Source of the DNA: Rhizobium sp. BK196
GTDB lineage: Bacteria; Pseudomonadota; Alphaproteobacteria; Rhizobiales; Rhizobiaceae
Assembly: GCF_014193255.1 (NCBI RefSeq)
Contig: NZ_JACHZB010000001.1
Coordinates: 1,210,018-1,274,017 of the forward strand
DNA length: 64,000 nucleotides
Direction: 5' to 3'
A program made the translations under genes and the position numbers. Within the stretch, counting starts at the first letter, position 1. Every line of letters begins with the position of its first letter. Shown piece after piece: positions 26,827 to 37,452 of this stretch. The notes beneath the pieces are model-generated. The model was not told where the DNA came from and searched no databases. It was given only the letters and a program-made list of their open reading frames with translations.

Positions 26827-27072
26827 CTATTTCTGCTTTGCTGCTTTTTCTGCAAGCTGCCTACGATATTCAGGCACGGGCAGGCCGCCGACACCCCAGC
26901 TTTCCATCTCGACTTCATCGATGACGACAAAGGTGCTGTCATGCGGCTTGCCCATGATGTCGAAGAGCAGATCGCTGACACCCTTGATCAAGGCGGCCTT
27001 CTGCTCAGGCGTGGTGCTCGTTGCGCCCGGGGTCGTGCCTTCGCGCGTTACTTTGATATTCACATAAGGCAT
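26827..27072 (-). CDS. 4-oxalocrotonate tautomerase family protein
   Basis: An 81-residue tautomerase fold. The ATG at 27072 places Pro directly after Met (MPYVNIKVTREG), which becomes the N-terminal catalytic base after Met removal. Later KAALIKGVSDLLFDIMGKP and FVVIDEVEMESWGVGG match the family, and the Trp-containing end is usual in 4-OT-like proteins. It lies 41 bases downstream of an SDR gene on the same strand, probably cotranscribed. It interconverts keto and enol forms of an unidentified 2-oxo acid. Confidence 0.9.
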   Translation of the reverse strand: MPYVNIKVTREGTTPGATSTTPEQKAALIKGVSDLLFDIMGKPHDSTFVVIDEVEMESWGVGGLPVPEYRRQLAEKAAKQK

Positions 27073-27112
27073 TGTCGTTCTCCTTGATGACGGTCCATTC
27101 CCCTTTTCATGA

Positions 27113-27826
27113 TCACCAGCGACCGGCGTGCTGACCGCCATCGACATGCAGCGCCTCGCCGGTGACGAAGCCGGCACGCTCGAGATAGAGCACGGCGTCT
27201 ACGACTTCGCTCACCTCACCCAAGCGGCCGACCGGATGCAGACCCTTAAGGAAATCGTGCGTTTCCGGCGCATGCATCGGCGTCCTGATGATACCGGGCG
27301 CCACCGCATTTACGCGGATACCGCTCTTGGCATATTCGATGGCAAGCCCGCGGGTGACGGCATCGAGACCGCCCTTGGTCAGCGTCGCAAGGCCCGTAGG
27401 GACATCGGCGATGGGCTGATCCACAAGGGCCGTGGTGATCTGAACGATGTGACCATGGCCCTGCTTTAGCATCTGGGCAATGGCAAATTGCGTGACGTGG
27501 AAGAAGCCGGCAACGTTGACGTTGACGACGTTGTCGAAGTCTTCGACCGTGTAATCGGTAAACGGCTTGCCGATAAAGATACCGGCATTGTTGATCAGCG
27601 TATCGACACGACCGAAACGCTCGACGGCCGTCTTGACGAGCTGTTCGGCCACACGACGCTCGCCGATGCTGCCGGGTACTGCGATAATACCTGCATCTGA
27701 TGACGGCTGAATGTTGCGGGAGTTGGCAACGACGACATAGCCTTCCTTGCGATAGGCCTCGACGATGCCTGCACCGATACCCTGCGAGGCACCGGTGATG
27801 ATTGCGACTTTCTGTTCATTGCTCAT
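27113..27826 (-). CDS. SDR-family oxidoreductase without the catalytic Tyr
   Basis: A 237-residue Rossmann-fold protein. The cofactor loop is TGASQGIGAGI near residue 12, the NNAGIF motif is intact, and the C-terminus FVTGEALHVDGGQ is standard. At the YxxxK site the sequence is GLATLTKGGLDAVTRGLA, so the Lys is kept while the Tyr is replaced by Ala, and the usual Ser is Thr (QITTALV). The ATG at 27826 follows AAGGAGAC. It is the upstream partner of the tautomerase gene. Substrate unknown; a changed chemistry or a non-catalytic role is possible. Confidence 0.88.
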   Translation of the reverse strand: MSNEQKVAIITGASQGIGAGIVEAYRKEGYVVVANSRNIQPSSDAGIIAVPGSIGERRVAEQLVKTAVERFGRVDTLINNAGIFIGKPFTDYTVEDFDNVVNVNVAGFFHVTQFAIAQMLKQGHGHIVQITTALVDQPIADVPTGLATLTKGGLDAVTRGLAIEYAKSGIRVNAVAPGIIRTPMHAPETHDFLKGLHPVGRLGEVSEVVDAVLYLERAGFVTGEALHVDGGQHAGRW

Positions 27827-27872
27827 GGTATGTCTCCTTGGAAGATGGCGCTTTGCCATGTTTGATAGGTGA

Positions 27873-28655
27873 TCAGGCCGTCAGATCGACGGCGAGCGGT
27901 TTGCCTCTTTCGAAGAGCTTCAGGCGATCCTCGAGGTTGAAGACGGAGAATGCGTGCGCGAGCTGGTCCTGCGTTTCGCGGAAGTGCACCCAGCCCTCGT
28001 TGTGCGCGGATACGAGCAGCGCGTTCGGGAAGGCATGCGCCGCCTCCAGAGCGTCTTCGCTGCCCATCGTCATGTGGAAACGGCCACGGGGCTCGGCAGC
28101 ACCTGTAAACAGCAGCACCACTTTGGGAGAAAATAGCCTGGCGACCTCTGCCGTGCCGTCGTACCAGACCGTGTCACCGGTCACGTAGAGAAGATCGCCC
28201 GGCTTTTCGCGGCCAAGCGCGAAGCCGACGACATCGCCTGATATCGGCTCAATGCCGACGGGGCCGTGGCGGGCGGGTGTTGCTGTTACCAGCAGCTTCT
28301 CGCCACCAGCGCCTTCCAGCGTGACGGTCTCGAAAGGAGCAAGGCCCAGCGCATTGCCGCCCAACCGCTCGGCGCCAGCTTTTGTTGTGTATGTGGTGCG
28401 GACTGTCGGCAGCATTGCCCGGCCGGCACTGTCGAGATTGTCGAGGTGCTGATCGTGACTGAGTAAGACAGCATCCAGCCGGCCGATCTCTTCGACCGAC
28501 AGGGCAGGTCCGGAAGTCTTTTCGAAGCGAACGGGCTTTTCCCTGTAGAGGCCCGGCGGGTCGAAGGTAGGATCGGTGAGAAGCCGGAGCGTGCCATATT
28601 CGATCAACACGGTTGGCCCGCCGATCAGCGTAAGATTGAGATGGGAAGAGGTCAT
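27873..28655 (-). CDS. MBL-fold metallo-hydrolase (UlaG-like)
   Basis: A 260-residue metallo-beta-lactamase-superfamily protein. LTLIGGPTVLIEYGTLRLLTDPTFD is the usual N-terminal sheet, and LLSHDQHLDNLD is the metal-binding HxxHxD-type motif (HDQHLDN rather than HxHxDH). TPARHGPVGIEP, LYVTGDTVW and VSAHNEGWVHF supply the later His and Asp ligands. It is a cytoplasmic hydrolase of the group that includes L-ascorbate-6-phosphate lactonase and NAPE-PLD-like proteins. The ATG at 28655 is chosen over a frame open to 28868. It is divergent from a LysR gene that probably controls it, and 46 bases ahead of the SDR start. Confidence 0.88.
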   Translation of the reverse strand: MTSSHLNLTLIGGPTVLIEYGTLRLLTDPTFDPPGLYREKPVRFEKTSGPALSVEEIGRLDAVLLSHDQHLDNLDSAGRAMLPTVRTTYTTKAGAERLGGNALGLAPFETVTLEGAGGEKLLVTATPARHGPVGIEPISGDVVGFALGREKPGDLLYVTGDTVWYDGTAEVARLFSPKVVLLFTGAAEPRGRFHMTMGSEDALEAAHAFPNALLVSAHNEGWVHFRETQDQLAHAFSVFNLEDRLKLFERGKPLAVDLTA

Positions 28656-28733
28656 ATCGGCAACCTTTCTGTTTCGAGGTCGCCTCCTATCTAGCCCCGT
28701 TCCCTTCTGCGAAAAATTCGCTATTCTTTGCCA

Positions 28734-29621
28734 ATGGCTGATAAAAAACGCACAGAGCCCGATTGGCAGGACATCAGGGTTTTTCTCGCACTCGGACGCC
28801 ACGGCAGCCTTTCGGCCGCGGCCCGCACATTGCGCGTCAACCACGCAACGATTGCCCGCCGCCTTCATTCGCTCGAGGAAACGCTCGGCGAAAAACTGGT
28901 CGAGCGCCGCCCCGATGGCTATGTGCTCACACCCGCCGGAACCCGCGCACTCACCGCAGCAAGCGACATGGAAGCCTCCGTCCAGACACTTGGACGGGGT
29001 TGGAAGGACGACACGCCGAAAGGCCTGGTGCGCATCAACGCTTCGCCCGCACTCTCACAGGGCTTCCTCATCCCCCGTCTGGCGGAAATCACCAAACAAT
29101 ATCCGGGCCTCGATATCGACCTTGCGACTGACCTGCGCACCATAAGCCTTGAACGCCACGAGGCCGACATCGCCATACGCTTAGGAAAACCGCAGGACGG
29201 CGATCTGATGGCCAAGCAGCTCGCGACGATCGGATACGGATTTTACGGAACGCAGGAGGTTTGCCGGCAAGTCGAAAACGGCGCGGAACCCGTCTTCGTC
29301 GGATTTGACGAGGTGAACGGCTACGTGCCGGAGGCGATCTGGCTGGCCCGCCAGTTCCCATATGCTCGTGTGTGTTTCCGCGCCAACAATCAGGTTTCCC
29401 AGGCGATGGCTGCCAAGTCAGGCGCAGGTCTGGCACTCCTGCCGCATTACATCGGTCGTCTGGAAAGAAGCCTCTATCCCTGCCCACTCGAACGAGCGCC
29501 GCCGCCGCGGGAAGCCTGGCTTCTCACCCGACGGCAGCAACGCAAGGATCTGCCGATCCGGACCGTCGCCGAATACATCACCAAAATATTCGCGACGGAA
29601 AGTGCCTTGTTCGAAGACTGA
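28734..29621 (+). CDS. LysR-family transcriptional regulator
   Basis: A regulator of 295 residues. The helix-turn-helix is DIRVFLALGRHGSLSAAARTL then RVNHATIARRLHSLEE, followed by the co-inducer domain (LVRINASPALSQGFLIPRLAE). No clear ribosome-binding site is visible; an upstream in-frame start at 28728 would add two residues. It is divergent from the MBL-fold gene across 78 bases, so it probably controls the MBL / SDR / tautomerase run. Confidence 0.92.
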   Translation: MADKKRTEPDWQDIRVFLALGRHGSLSAAARTLRVNHATIARRLHSLEETLGEKLVERRPDGYVLTPAGTRALTAASDMEASVQTLGRGWKDDTPKGLVRINASPALSQGFLIPRLAEITKQYPGLDIDLATDLRTISLERHEADIAIRLGKPQDGDLMAKQLATIGYGFYGTQEVCRQVENGAEPVFVGFDEVNGYVPEAIWLARQFPYARVCFRANNQVSQAMAAKSGAGLALLPHYIGRLERSLYPCPLERAPPPREAWLLTRRQQRKDLPIRTVAEYITKIFATESALFED

Positions 29622-29655
29622 AATCCCCAATTTCCGTTCCAAAACCGGGGTTCAT

Positions 29656-30435
29656 TCAGAAAGACAGGTCGAGCACGCGTCCTTCGAACAGACGATCCCT
29701 CGAACCCTCCAGGTGAGCGCGCATCAGGTCGCTGGCATTCTCCGCCCTGCCCTCGGCGATCGCCTTGTAGATTTCGTTGTGCTCCTGATACACCTGCTCC
29801 AAGCCCGGCCGTGGACCAAGCAGCGAAAGCCCATGCAGATGCATGCCGACGGCGATATGCGCTTTCAGCGCATCCATGGAGGCGGTGTAATAGTGATTGT
29901 TGGCCGCCTCGGTGACGGCACGGTGGAAGAGGAAGTCGGCGTCCACCCGGTGCAGTTGATGGCTCGTCGCCTCGCGCAGATCCGCAAGGGCTGCAGCGAT
30001 CTTCTGGATCGCCGCATCGTCGCGGCGCTTGGCGGCAAAATAGGCGGCAGCCGGCTCGATCGTCAGGCGGAATTCGTAACAGCGCTGAATATCGGCAATC
30101 GTCTTCACCGGCGAATAGGCAAGCTGCGCCGTCGGCGAGCCATGCGCACTGACGAAGGTACCGGCCCCCTGCCTTGCATAGACGATCCCCTGCTCGCGCA
30201 GGCGCGCCAGCGCGTCGCGCACGATGGGGCGCGAAACGCCGAGCATCGAGGCAAGTTCGTGTTCGCCCGGAAGGCGTGAATCCGGCGGATAGTTGCCGGC
30301 GCGGATACGCTCCATCAGTTGATCGAAGACACGGTCGACCAGCTTCACGGCTCTGCCAGGCCGGGCTGCCGACGCCGCTTCCGGCTTCACCGATCCGCCA
30401 CTCGCTTCGTCCACTCTCATTCTCCCTGCTGGCAT
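29656..30435 (-). CDS. GntR-family (FadR/FCD) transcriptional regulator
   Basis: A 259-residue regulator. The winged helix (about 30-100) contains FDQLMERIRAGNYPPDSRLPG, MLGVSRPIVRDALARL and YARQGAGTFVS. The FCD domain (about 110-245) follows, with RCYEFRLTIEPAAA and the His-bearing VDADFLFHRAVTEAANN. It begins three bases after the stop of the DUF1537 kinase gene, so it is the last gene of the minus-strand ABC importer / kinase operon and likely its sensor. Two starts are possible (30435 and 30420); neither has an ideal ribosome-binding site. Confidence 0.9.
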   Translation of the reverse strand: MPAGRMRVDEASGGSVKPEAASAARPGRAVKLVDRVFDQLMERIRAGNYPPDSRLPGEHELASMLGVSRPIVRDALARLREQGIVYARQGAGTFVSAHGSPTAQLAYSPVKTIADIQRCYEFRLTIEPAAAYFAAKRRDDAAIQKIAAALADLREATSHQLHRVDADFLFHRAVTEAANNHYYTASMDALKAHIAVGMHLHGLSLLGPRPGLEQVYQEHNEIYKAIAEGRAENASDLMRAHLEGSRDRLFEGRVLDLSF

Positions 30436-30438
30436 TCT

Positions 30439-31496
30439 TTACGCCGCCTGATTCCGAACGATCAGTCTTAGCAAACTATCGGAATTGCCGAAGCCCCCCG
30501 ACTTGACGCCACACCGGAATTGCCGCCCGTTGACGCCGATTACGTCGAGCCACGGAACGCCGGCCTCGATTTCACCCTTCGGCAACAAGACCGAAGCGCC
30601 CAGTTCCCGGAATACAGCAAGCGCGGTATCGCCGCCGCCGACCATGATCAGGTCCGGATTCGTATCAGCTATGACTGATTTCACGCCCTTGGCAAAGCGA
30701 GCGGCAACGAGTGCAGCATCATCCGTCATTTCGCCCGTGCAACGCATCAGCACCGGCAGTGCCAGCCCCTCACCGCTTTCGACCGCGCCCATCGGCGCAT
30801 CAACGACAACCCGCAGCGCACCGGAAGCTTCCAGACAATCCATCTGCCCGGCAGTGATCGGATCACGCGAGCCGAAGGCAAAGAGTGTTTTTCGCGTCTT
30901 ATGAAATTCCGGCACTAGCCGTGCAGTTCCGCCGAGCCGGCGCGCGAGCGCCGAACCCAGACCACGGGCACCGACGGCAAGGGTGGAAAGCCAGTCGTTC
31001 TCCGCGACGACAATATCGAGATCGGCATCGTCTTCGGCATCGGCAACCGTCACGTCGCGACCAGATCCGGTAAAAAGGTCGGCTATCGGCAAGGGATGCT
31101 CCACACCACGCCCGACCACGCAGCCTCTATATGTGATCCGCTCCTGATCGGGAATGGCCGGCGCCATGAGGATAGTCTTGAGGCCCAGTACATCGGCCAG
31201 CGCAATGCTTTCGGCCGCGACATTGCCCTTCAGCCGCGAGTCGATTTTCTTCATGAAGATGGCCGACCCGGCGGCGCGCAGGATCTCGGCAACAGCTCGC
31301 ACGCGCGCGGCCGCTTCTTCCTCCGGCAGGCTGCGCGAGTCGGTGTTGACCACCACGACTTCGGCACCGGTTTCCAGCGCCTTGCCGGCCGCTTCGACAT
31401 CGATCGCCACAGCGACTGACAGCCCGGTCTCCACGAAGGGTGTACCCGTATCGAGCGAACCAGTCAGATCGTCGGCAATGATGGCGACTTTAAGCG

Positions 31497-31500
<4 letters not shown>
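30439..31500 (-). CDS. Four-carbon acid sugar kinase family protein (DUF1537)
   Basis: A kinase of 353 residues in the OtnK/DtnK/DUF1537 family, which phosphorylates D-threonate, L-threonate, D-erythronate or 3-oxo-tetronates at O4. The N-terminal sugar-binding domain has the hallmark IIADDLTGSLDTG and KKIDSRLKGNVAAE. The C-terminal nucleotide domain has IMVGGGDTALAVF and RQFRCGVKSGGFGNSD. The ATG at 31500 overlaps the stop of the ABC ATPase gene (ATGA). It lies in an importer operon, and a PdxA2-like dehydrogenase is encoded in the divergent operon, which together give a standard acid-sugar route to DHAP. The precise substrate is not determined. Confidence 0.9.
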
Positions 31501-32488
<988 letters not shown>

Positions 32489-32489
<1 letters not shown>

Positions 32490-33493
32490 CACGCAGCCTC
32501 CTGCATTTTCTGAACGACGAAACAGGCGGCGCGATGCGCGCTGTTGCCGGCAATCGGCTCCAGCCGCGGCACACGCTCGTGACAGACGGCTTCGGCCAGC
32601 GGGCAGCGTGGCGCAAAGGGACAGCCTTTCGGACGGCGGCCTGGCTCCGGCGGCGTACCGCCGATCGACGACAGGCGGCTTGCCGGCGCATCCGAAAGCT
32701 TCGGGATCGAGGACAGCAGGCCGCGCGTATAGGGATGGCTGGGACGAGCATAGAGCTCGTCCACCGGCGCATCTTCCACGACCGTGCCGGCATAGAGCAC
32801 GGCGACGCGATCGACGAGGCCGGCGATCAGCGCGAGGTCATGGGTGATCCAGACGACGGACATGCCGAGCTTGGCGCGCAGATCCTTCACCAGATCGACG
32901 ATCTGCGCCTGGATCGTCACGTCGAGCGCGGTCGTCGGCTCATCGGCGATCAGAAGCTTCGGATTGCAGGCAAGGCCGATGGCGATCATCACACGCTGGC
33001 GCATGCCACCGGAAAGCTCATGCGGATACGCCATCAGCCGCTCTTCGGGACCTGGAATGCCGACGAGGCGCAGAAGTTCGACGGCGCGAGCCTGTGCCTC
33101 TTTCTTCGACATCTTGCGATGATAGATCAGCGGCTCGCAGATCTGGTCGCCGATGCGCATGACCGGATTGAGCGAGGTCATCGGATCCTGGAAGACGAAG
33201 CCGACATCGCCACCGCGTACCTTGCGCAGGTCGCCGTTCGACATCTTCTGCAGGTCGCGCCCGTCAAATGTCGCCGAACCCTTCGTCACCTTGATCTTGT
33301 TCGGCAGGAGCCGCATCAGGCTCAGCATCGTCAGGCTCTTACCGCAGCCGGATTCACCGACGACGCCGAGCGTCTCGCCTTTATTGACGTAGAGGTCGAT
33401 GCCATCGACGACGACGGCAGGGCCGCGGCGCGTATCGATCTCGATGGTGAGATCCTTCACGTCCAGCAGGCGTTCATTGCTTGTTGCGTTCAT
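32489..33493 (-). CDS. Oligopeptide/dipeptide-type ABC transporter ATP-binding protein (DppD type)
   Basis: A 334-residue ATPase. Motifs are Walker [14 protein letters not shown]-loop FVFQDPMTSLNPV, signature LSGGMRQRV, Walker B LLIADEPTTALDVT and H-loop VVWITHDLALI. The C-terminal Cys-containing FAPRCPLAEAVC segment is shared with the family. The frame continues upstream to 34063, but the true start is the ATG at 33493 because it overlaps the permease stop (TGATG) and the protein then aligns with DppD from residue 1. It works with the DppF-type partner to energise the importer. Confidence 0.93.
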
Positions 33494-34452
33494 CACTTGC
33501 TGCCCCGCGGATTGAGTGCGTCGTTGAGGCCGTCGCCGAGGAAGCTGAAGGCAACTGAGGCAAGACCGAGCACGGCCGCCGGAGCGGCAAGGAGATGCGG
33601 ATAATGCTGCCAGACGCGCAGGCCGTCCGAGATCATATTGCCCCAGCTGGGGGTCGGCGGATTGACGCCGACGCCGAGGAAGCTGAAGGCACTTTCCAGC
33701 ACCATCGCGGTGCCGAGGCCGGCGCTGACGGAAACGATCAGCGGCCCGAGCGCATTCGGCACGATATAACGCAGGATGACGATCCAGTTGGAAAGGCCGA
33801 GCGCCTGTGCCGCCATGACGTATGGGCGGTTGCGGATCGACAGAACCTGCGCGCGGACGAGGCGCGCATAAGGTGGCCAAGAGATGAGTGCCATCGAACC
33901 GAAGACCAGAATGAAATCCACCCAGACAGTCTGGCGATAGAAGGGATTGAGGGTCGCCAGATACTGCGCCTCCATCCACCTGGTGATCGGCGTCTTCAGC
34001 GATGCATTGATGACCACGACGAGAAGCAGGTTCGGCACCGACATCGTCACATCCGTCAGCCACATGATGGCGCGGTCGAACGGATTGCCGAAGAACCCAG
34101 CGATGGCGCCAAGCAGGAGCCCGATCAGCACCGCGATGAACGTGACGATGACGGCAACGAGAAAGGCCGTGCGCGTGCCGAAGACGATACGGCTGAAGAC
34201 GTCGCGGCCAAGATCGTCAGTGCCGAAGAAATGCGCCAGTGACGGCGGCGCGTTGCGCGAAGCTAGATCCTGGCTGAGATAGTCATAAGGCGTCAGCGCA
34301 GGGCCGAAGATTGCCGTGAAGGCGAGAATTACGATCACCATCAGGCCGAAGATCGCAAGCTTATTGCGCTTCAGGCGATGCCAGGCATCGCGCCACAAGT
34401 TGACTGGCGGCTCCTCGGTCGTGTCGATCGTCGAAAGAGGAATAGCGGACAT
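33493..34452 (-). CDS. ABC transporter permease (DppC type)
   Basis: A 319-residue inner-membrane permease with an N-terminal span (LAIFGLMVIVILAFTAIFG) and the family motif AHFFGTDDLGRDVFSRI at about residue 70. The ATPase-docking loop is VMAAQALGLSNWIVILRYI. AAGGAG lies upstream of the ATG at 34452. The DppB-type gene ends two bases before it and the ATPase gene overlaps its end, giving a tightly packed operon. Confidence 0.93.
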   Translation of the reverse strand: MSAIPLSTIDTTEEPPVNLWRDAWHRLKRNKLAIFGLMVIVILAFTAIFGPALTPYDYLSQDLASRNAPPSLAHFFGTDDLGRDVFSRIVFGTRTAFLVAVIVTFIAVLIGLLLGAIAGFFGNPFDRAIMWLTDVTMSVPNLLLVVVINASLKTPITRWMEAQYLATLNPFYRQTVWVDFILVFGSMALISWPPYARLVRAQVLSIRNRPYVMAAQALGLSNWIVILRYIVPNALGPLIVSVSAGLGTAMVLESAFSFLGVGVNPPTPSWGNMISDGLRVWQHYPHLLAAPAAVLGLASVAFSFLGDGLNDALNPRGSK

Positions 34453-34454
34453 GA

Positions 34455-35411
34455 TCAGCGGCTCCTTCTGGAATCATTGGCGCGCGGATCGAGCAGCGGG
34501 TAGAGCACGTCGACCAGCAGGTTCGACACCATGACCAGGAAGGATCCGATCAGAGTGATCGCGAGAATGACGGGATAATCGGAATTGGTGAGCGCCTGCA
34601 CGGTCAACCGGCCGAGGCCCGGCAGACCGAAGACGAGCTCGACGAAGATGGCGCCGTTGACAATGGTGATCATGATGAGGCCGAGCTGCGTGACCACAGG
34701 TGTCAGCACCGGGCGCAGGATATGCTTCAGTGCCACCACGATTTCCGGCACGCCCTTGGCGCGCGCCGTGCGGACGAAATCTTCGGACAGCACTTCGATG
34801 ACGGCCGCGCGAGTCTGGCGAACGATCAGCGCGATCGGCTGGAAGGAGAGCACGATGAGCGGCAGAATGATGCGCACGTCGAAGACGCCGCCCCAGCCAT
34901 AGGGAACCTTGATCATCGGCATCAGGACGATCAGCGCCACCATCAGGAGCGGGCCTGCGACATAAGCGGGGACTGCCCAAAGGAAAAGCGCCGTGCCGAG
35001 GATCGTGTAGTCGACGCGGTTGTTTTGGTTCATAGCGGCGATCATCCCGAGCGGGATCGCGACGACCGTCGTCAGGATGATGGAACAGAGCGCAAGCTGG
35101 AAAGAGACGGGAGCAGCAGCCGAAACCATCGCCCAGACAGAGCGGCCGGATGTCAGCGAATTGCCGAACTGCCCGTGCAGGAGGTTCCAGATGTAAAGAC
35201 CGAACTGCTCGATGAAGGGCTTGTTGAGACCTGCACTTTCGCGGATCGCCTCGATACGCTGCGGGTTGTAAGCGACGTCACCGGGCGCGCGAAGGAAGAT
35301 CAGCTTGATCGGATCGCCGGCACCATAGAAGGCCATCGCGTAGACAGCCATCATCACGACTAGGACGGACGGAATCCAGATGGCAAACCGCGTAAGCACA
35401 TAGCGTAACAA
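34455..35411 (-). CDS. ABC transporter permease (DppB type), TTG start
   Basis: A 318-residue permease. I chose the TTG at 35411, giving the family-typical opening (MLRYVLTRFAIWIPS), because GGGAGG lies five bases upstream. A GTG at 35417 would place the ribosome-binding site against the codon. The N-terminal region carries the periplasmic loop with the KPFIEQFGLYIWNLLHGQFG segment of DppB proteins. The docking loop is VRTARAKGVPEIVVALKHI. It is preceded by the binding-protein gene 134 bases upstream, with no obvious promoter between. Confidence 0.92.
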   Translation of the reverse strand: MLRYVLTRFAIWIPSVLVVMMAVYAMAFYGAGDPIKLIFLRAPGDVAYNPQRIEAIRESAGLNKPFIEQFGLYIWNLLHGQFGNSLTSGRSVWAMVSAAAPVSFQLALCSIILTTVVAIPLGMIAAMNQNNRVDYTILGTALFLWAVPAYVAGPLLMVALIVLMPMIKVPYGWGGVFDVRIILPLIVLSFQPIALIVRQTRAAVIEVLSEDFVRTARAKGVPEIVVALKHILRPVLTPVVTQLGLIMITIVNGAIFVELVFGLPGLGRLTVQALTNSDYPVILAITLIGSFLVMVSNLLVDVLYPLLDPRANDSRRSR

Positions 35412-35544
35412 GGCCACCTCCCATTCTTGCCCGGCGCGTTCCCGCGGAAGGCCGCAGCCGCCGGTTCTTCTTAAAACGTAGCGCGAAGACCTTTCGGCCT
35501 TCGCGCCGCTGCTTTTGCCGCATCATGCGGCCCTGCTATCGGCT

Positions 35545-37176
35545 TCAGCCGATGGAAACATCCCAAGGAGCCACGACCTGCCAGTCGAGGTTCTTTTCCA
35601 TGGCCTTGACCTCTTTGGTTGCCCAGCGCGACATCGCCTGAGAGTACCATGGAAGAAAGGCCCAGTCGTCGCGGAAGACCTTCTGGGCTTCCTGCGCCAG
35701 CTTCACGCGATCCGGGTCGTCGGCAGCCTTGGTTGCCGCTTCGGCAAGCAGGCTGTCCACCTTGTCGTTCTTGTATCCGCCGAGCTTGTTTTGAGCGTTC
35801 GAAGACGAAGATGCGATGGAGCCGGCAAGATAAGAGACGGCATCGGGAACGCGTGTGCCGACGTCATCACGGAAGATCTGGACCGCGTTCTGGTCAGGAC
35901 CGGCATAGGAGTCCTGCTGTGGCTTCATATCGACAGCGGTGATGCCGAGGTTCTGACGCCACTGCTCGGCGATGAATTGGGCGGCAGCCTGGATGGCCGG
36001 GCCCGAAATGCCGACGAACAGCAGCTTGGGAAGACGCTCCGGACCGCCATAGCTTGATTCAGCGAGCAGCTTCTTGGCCGCTGCCGGATCATACGGATAG
36101 GGTTCGAAGCCGGAATTATCCGCACCCGGAACCGAGTTCAGGATCTGGTCGGCCTTCTTATGCGGGCCATCCGGATAGGACGCCTTGAACAGGCCGTCGC
36201 GATCGACCGCCATGATCAGCGCCTGGCGAACCTTGGGGTCATCCATTGGTGCGCGCGACGTGTTGAACCAGAAATGCTGGCTGGTTGGAATGAGCGGACC
36301 GGCAGAAAATTCCGGGCCGAGATCCTGGATGATCGTCGAGGTGACGAGCTCGGTATGAGCATTGTATTCGCCGGACTTGATCAGCGAGGTCGCGGTGACA
36401 TTGTCTTCGATCGAGCTGATCTCGATGCGGGCAAGCTTCGGCTTCGGTCCGAAGAATTTCTCGTTCGGCTCGAAGGTCAGCGTCCCGGCATCGATATCAA
36501 GGGCCGTCAGCTTGAAAGGACCGGAGTAGACGGCGCTACTGTCAGGCTTGTACCAATCGGCCACTTCCTCGCCATCGCTGCCGCGCGACTGGGCGGCCTT
36601 GGTGATTGGGACAATGTGGTTGGCAAGGCGCATGAAGAAGATCGCATCGGCTTGCGTCAGTGTGCAGACAACCGTCGATTCATCAGGCGTTGTTACGCCG
36701 GTCAGCTCGTTGGCGGAGCCGGCAGAGATTTCCTTGTAGCCCTGCACCTTGCTCAGCACCTGGTCGACGCGCTGGTTCTTGGTATTGGGCATGGAAGCAA
36801 CTTCCCAGGAGCCCTTGATATCGGCCGCGGTGATCTTGCTGCCATCGGAGAAGACTGCCTTCGGGTCGATCTTGAACGTCCAGACCTTCTTGTCTGGCGA
36901 GTCCCAGCTCGTGAAGACGTAGGGCTGGATCTTACCCTCGGCGTCGAAATACATCGGCGATGCCCACCAGAAGGAATTCCAGCGGAAGGTTCTGCCGCCA
37001 CCGCGCAGCGGCGACCAGTCCTGATCGAAGGCGGGATTGATGGCCTTCAGGACCTGTCCGTCCTGCGCCATGACGATGCGCGCGCTCGCACCGAAGAGCG
37101 AGAAGCCGACACCGGCCGCAAGCCCGAGCTTCAGCGCCTCACGACGGGAAATCTGCGAAAAGTTCTCAATTGTCAT
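35545..37176 (-). CDS. ABC transporter substrate-binding protein, family 5 (DppA/OppA type)
   Basis: A 543-residue SBP_bac_5 protein. The ATG at 37176, after GGGAGGAG, begins a twin-arginine signal peptide (SRREALKLGLAAGVGFSLF, cleavage after VMAQ near residue 33), although the frame is open to 37311. WTFKIDPKAVFSDGSKITAADI is the family signature region. First gene of the minus-strand importer/kinase operon. Family members bind peptides, nickel, opines or oligosaccharides. Together with a DUF1537 kinase it more likely carries an acidic sugar or glycoside here; that is inference. Confidence 0.92.
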   Translation of the reverse strand: MTIENFSQISRREALKLGLAAGVGFSLFGASARIVMAQDGQVLKAINPAFDQDWSPLRGGGRTFRWNSFWWASPMYFDAEGKIQPYVFTSWDSPDKKVWTFKIDPKAVFSDGSKITAADIKGSWEVASMPNTKNQRVDQVLSKVQGYKEISAGSANELTGVTTPDESTVVCTLTQADAIFFMRLANHIVPITKAAQSRGSDGEEVADWYKPDSSAVYSGPFKLTALDIDAGTLTFEPNEKFFGPKPKLARIEISSIEDNVTATSLIKSGEYNAHTELVTSTIIQDLGPEFSAGPLIPTSQHFWFNTSRAPMDDPKVRQALIMAVDRDGLFKASYPDGPHKKADQILNSVPGADNSGFEPYPYDPAAAKKLLAESSYGGPERLPKLLFVGISGPAIQAAAQFIAEQWRQNLGITAVDMKPQQDSYAGPDQNAVQIFRDDVGTRVPDAVSYLAGSIASSSSNAQNKLGGYKNDKVDSLLAEAATKAADDPDRVKLAQEAQKVFRDDWAFLPWYSQAMSRWATKEVKAMEKNLDWQVVAPWDVSIG

Positions 37177-37373
37177 TTGCTCCTCCCTGGCAAATAGCGC
37201 GCCTTTCGAAAGACCTCCCCGAAGCTGCGCGATATGACGTTGACATTTGCGCGATAATGTAAATCTGTCAATGAAAAAGAGCGAGCGAAAGGTAAAAATC
37301 GAGAATACCAATTATTTAATAATAAAAATCAATATCTTGAAAATAGGCATGTGAAGTTTTCAAATTTGTAAGA

Positions 37374-37402
37374 TTGACAACTGCGCCGCGTTGGGATGAA
37401 TA
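37374..37402 (+). promoter_or_regulatory. Candidate promoter of the aldolase/propeller/dehydrogenase operon
   Basis: TTGACA (37374-37379), a 17-base spacer and TGAATA (37397-37402) form a plausible sigma70 promoter about 50 bases before the TTG start of the DapA-like gene. The region 37177-37373 between the two divergent operons is AT-rich and has an 8-base palindrome CAAATTTG (37361-37368). It also holds a wide inverted pair TTGACA / TGTCAA (37240-37245, 37267-37272), which are candidate operator parts for one of the two local GntR proteins. Confidence 0.4.
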
Positions 37403-37452
37403 CGACTGCGCAGGAACGTGCCGGGAAGGCCCGGTCTGACGAGGAGGATACC

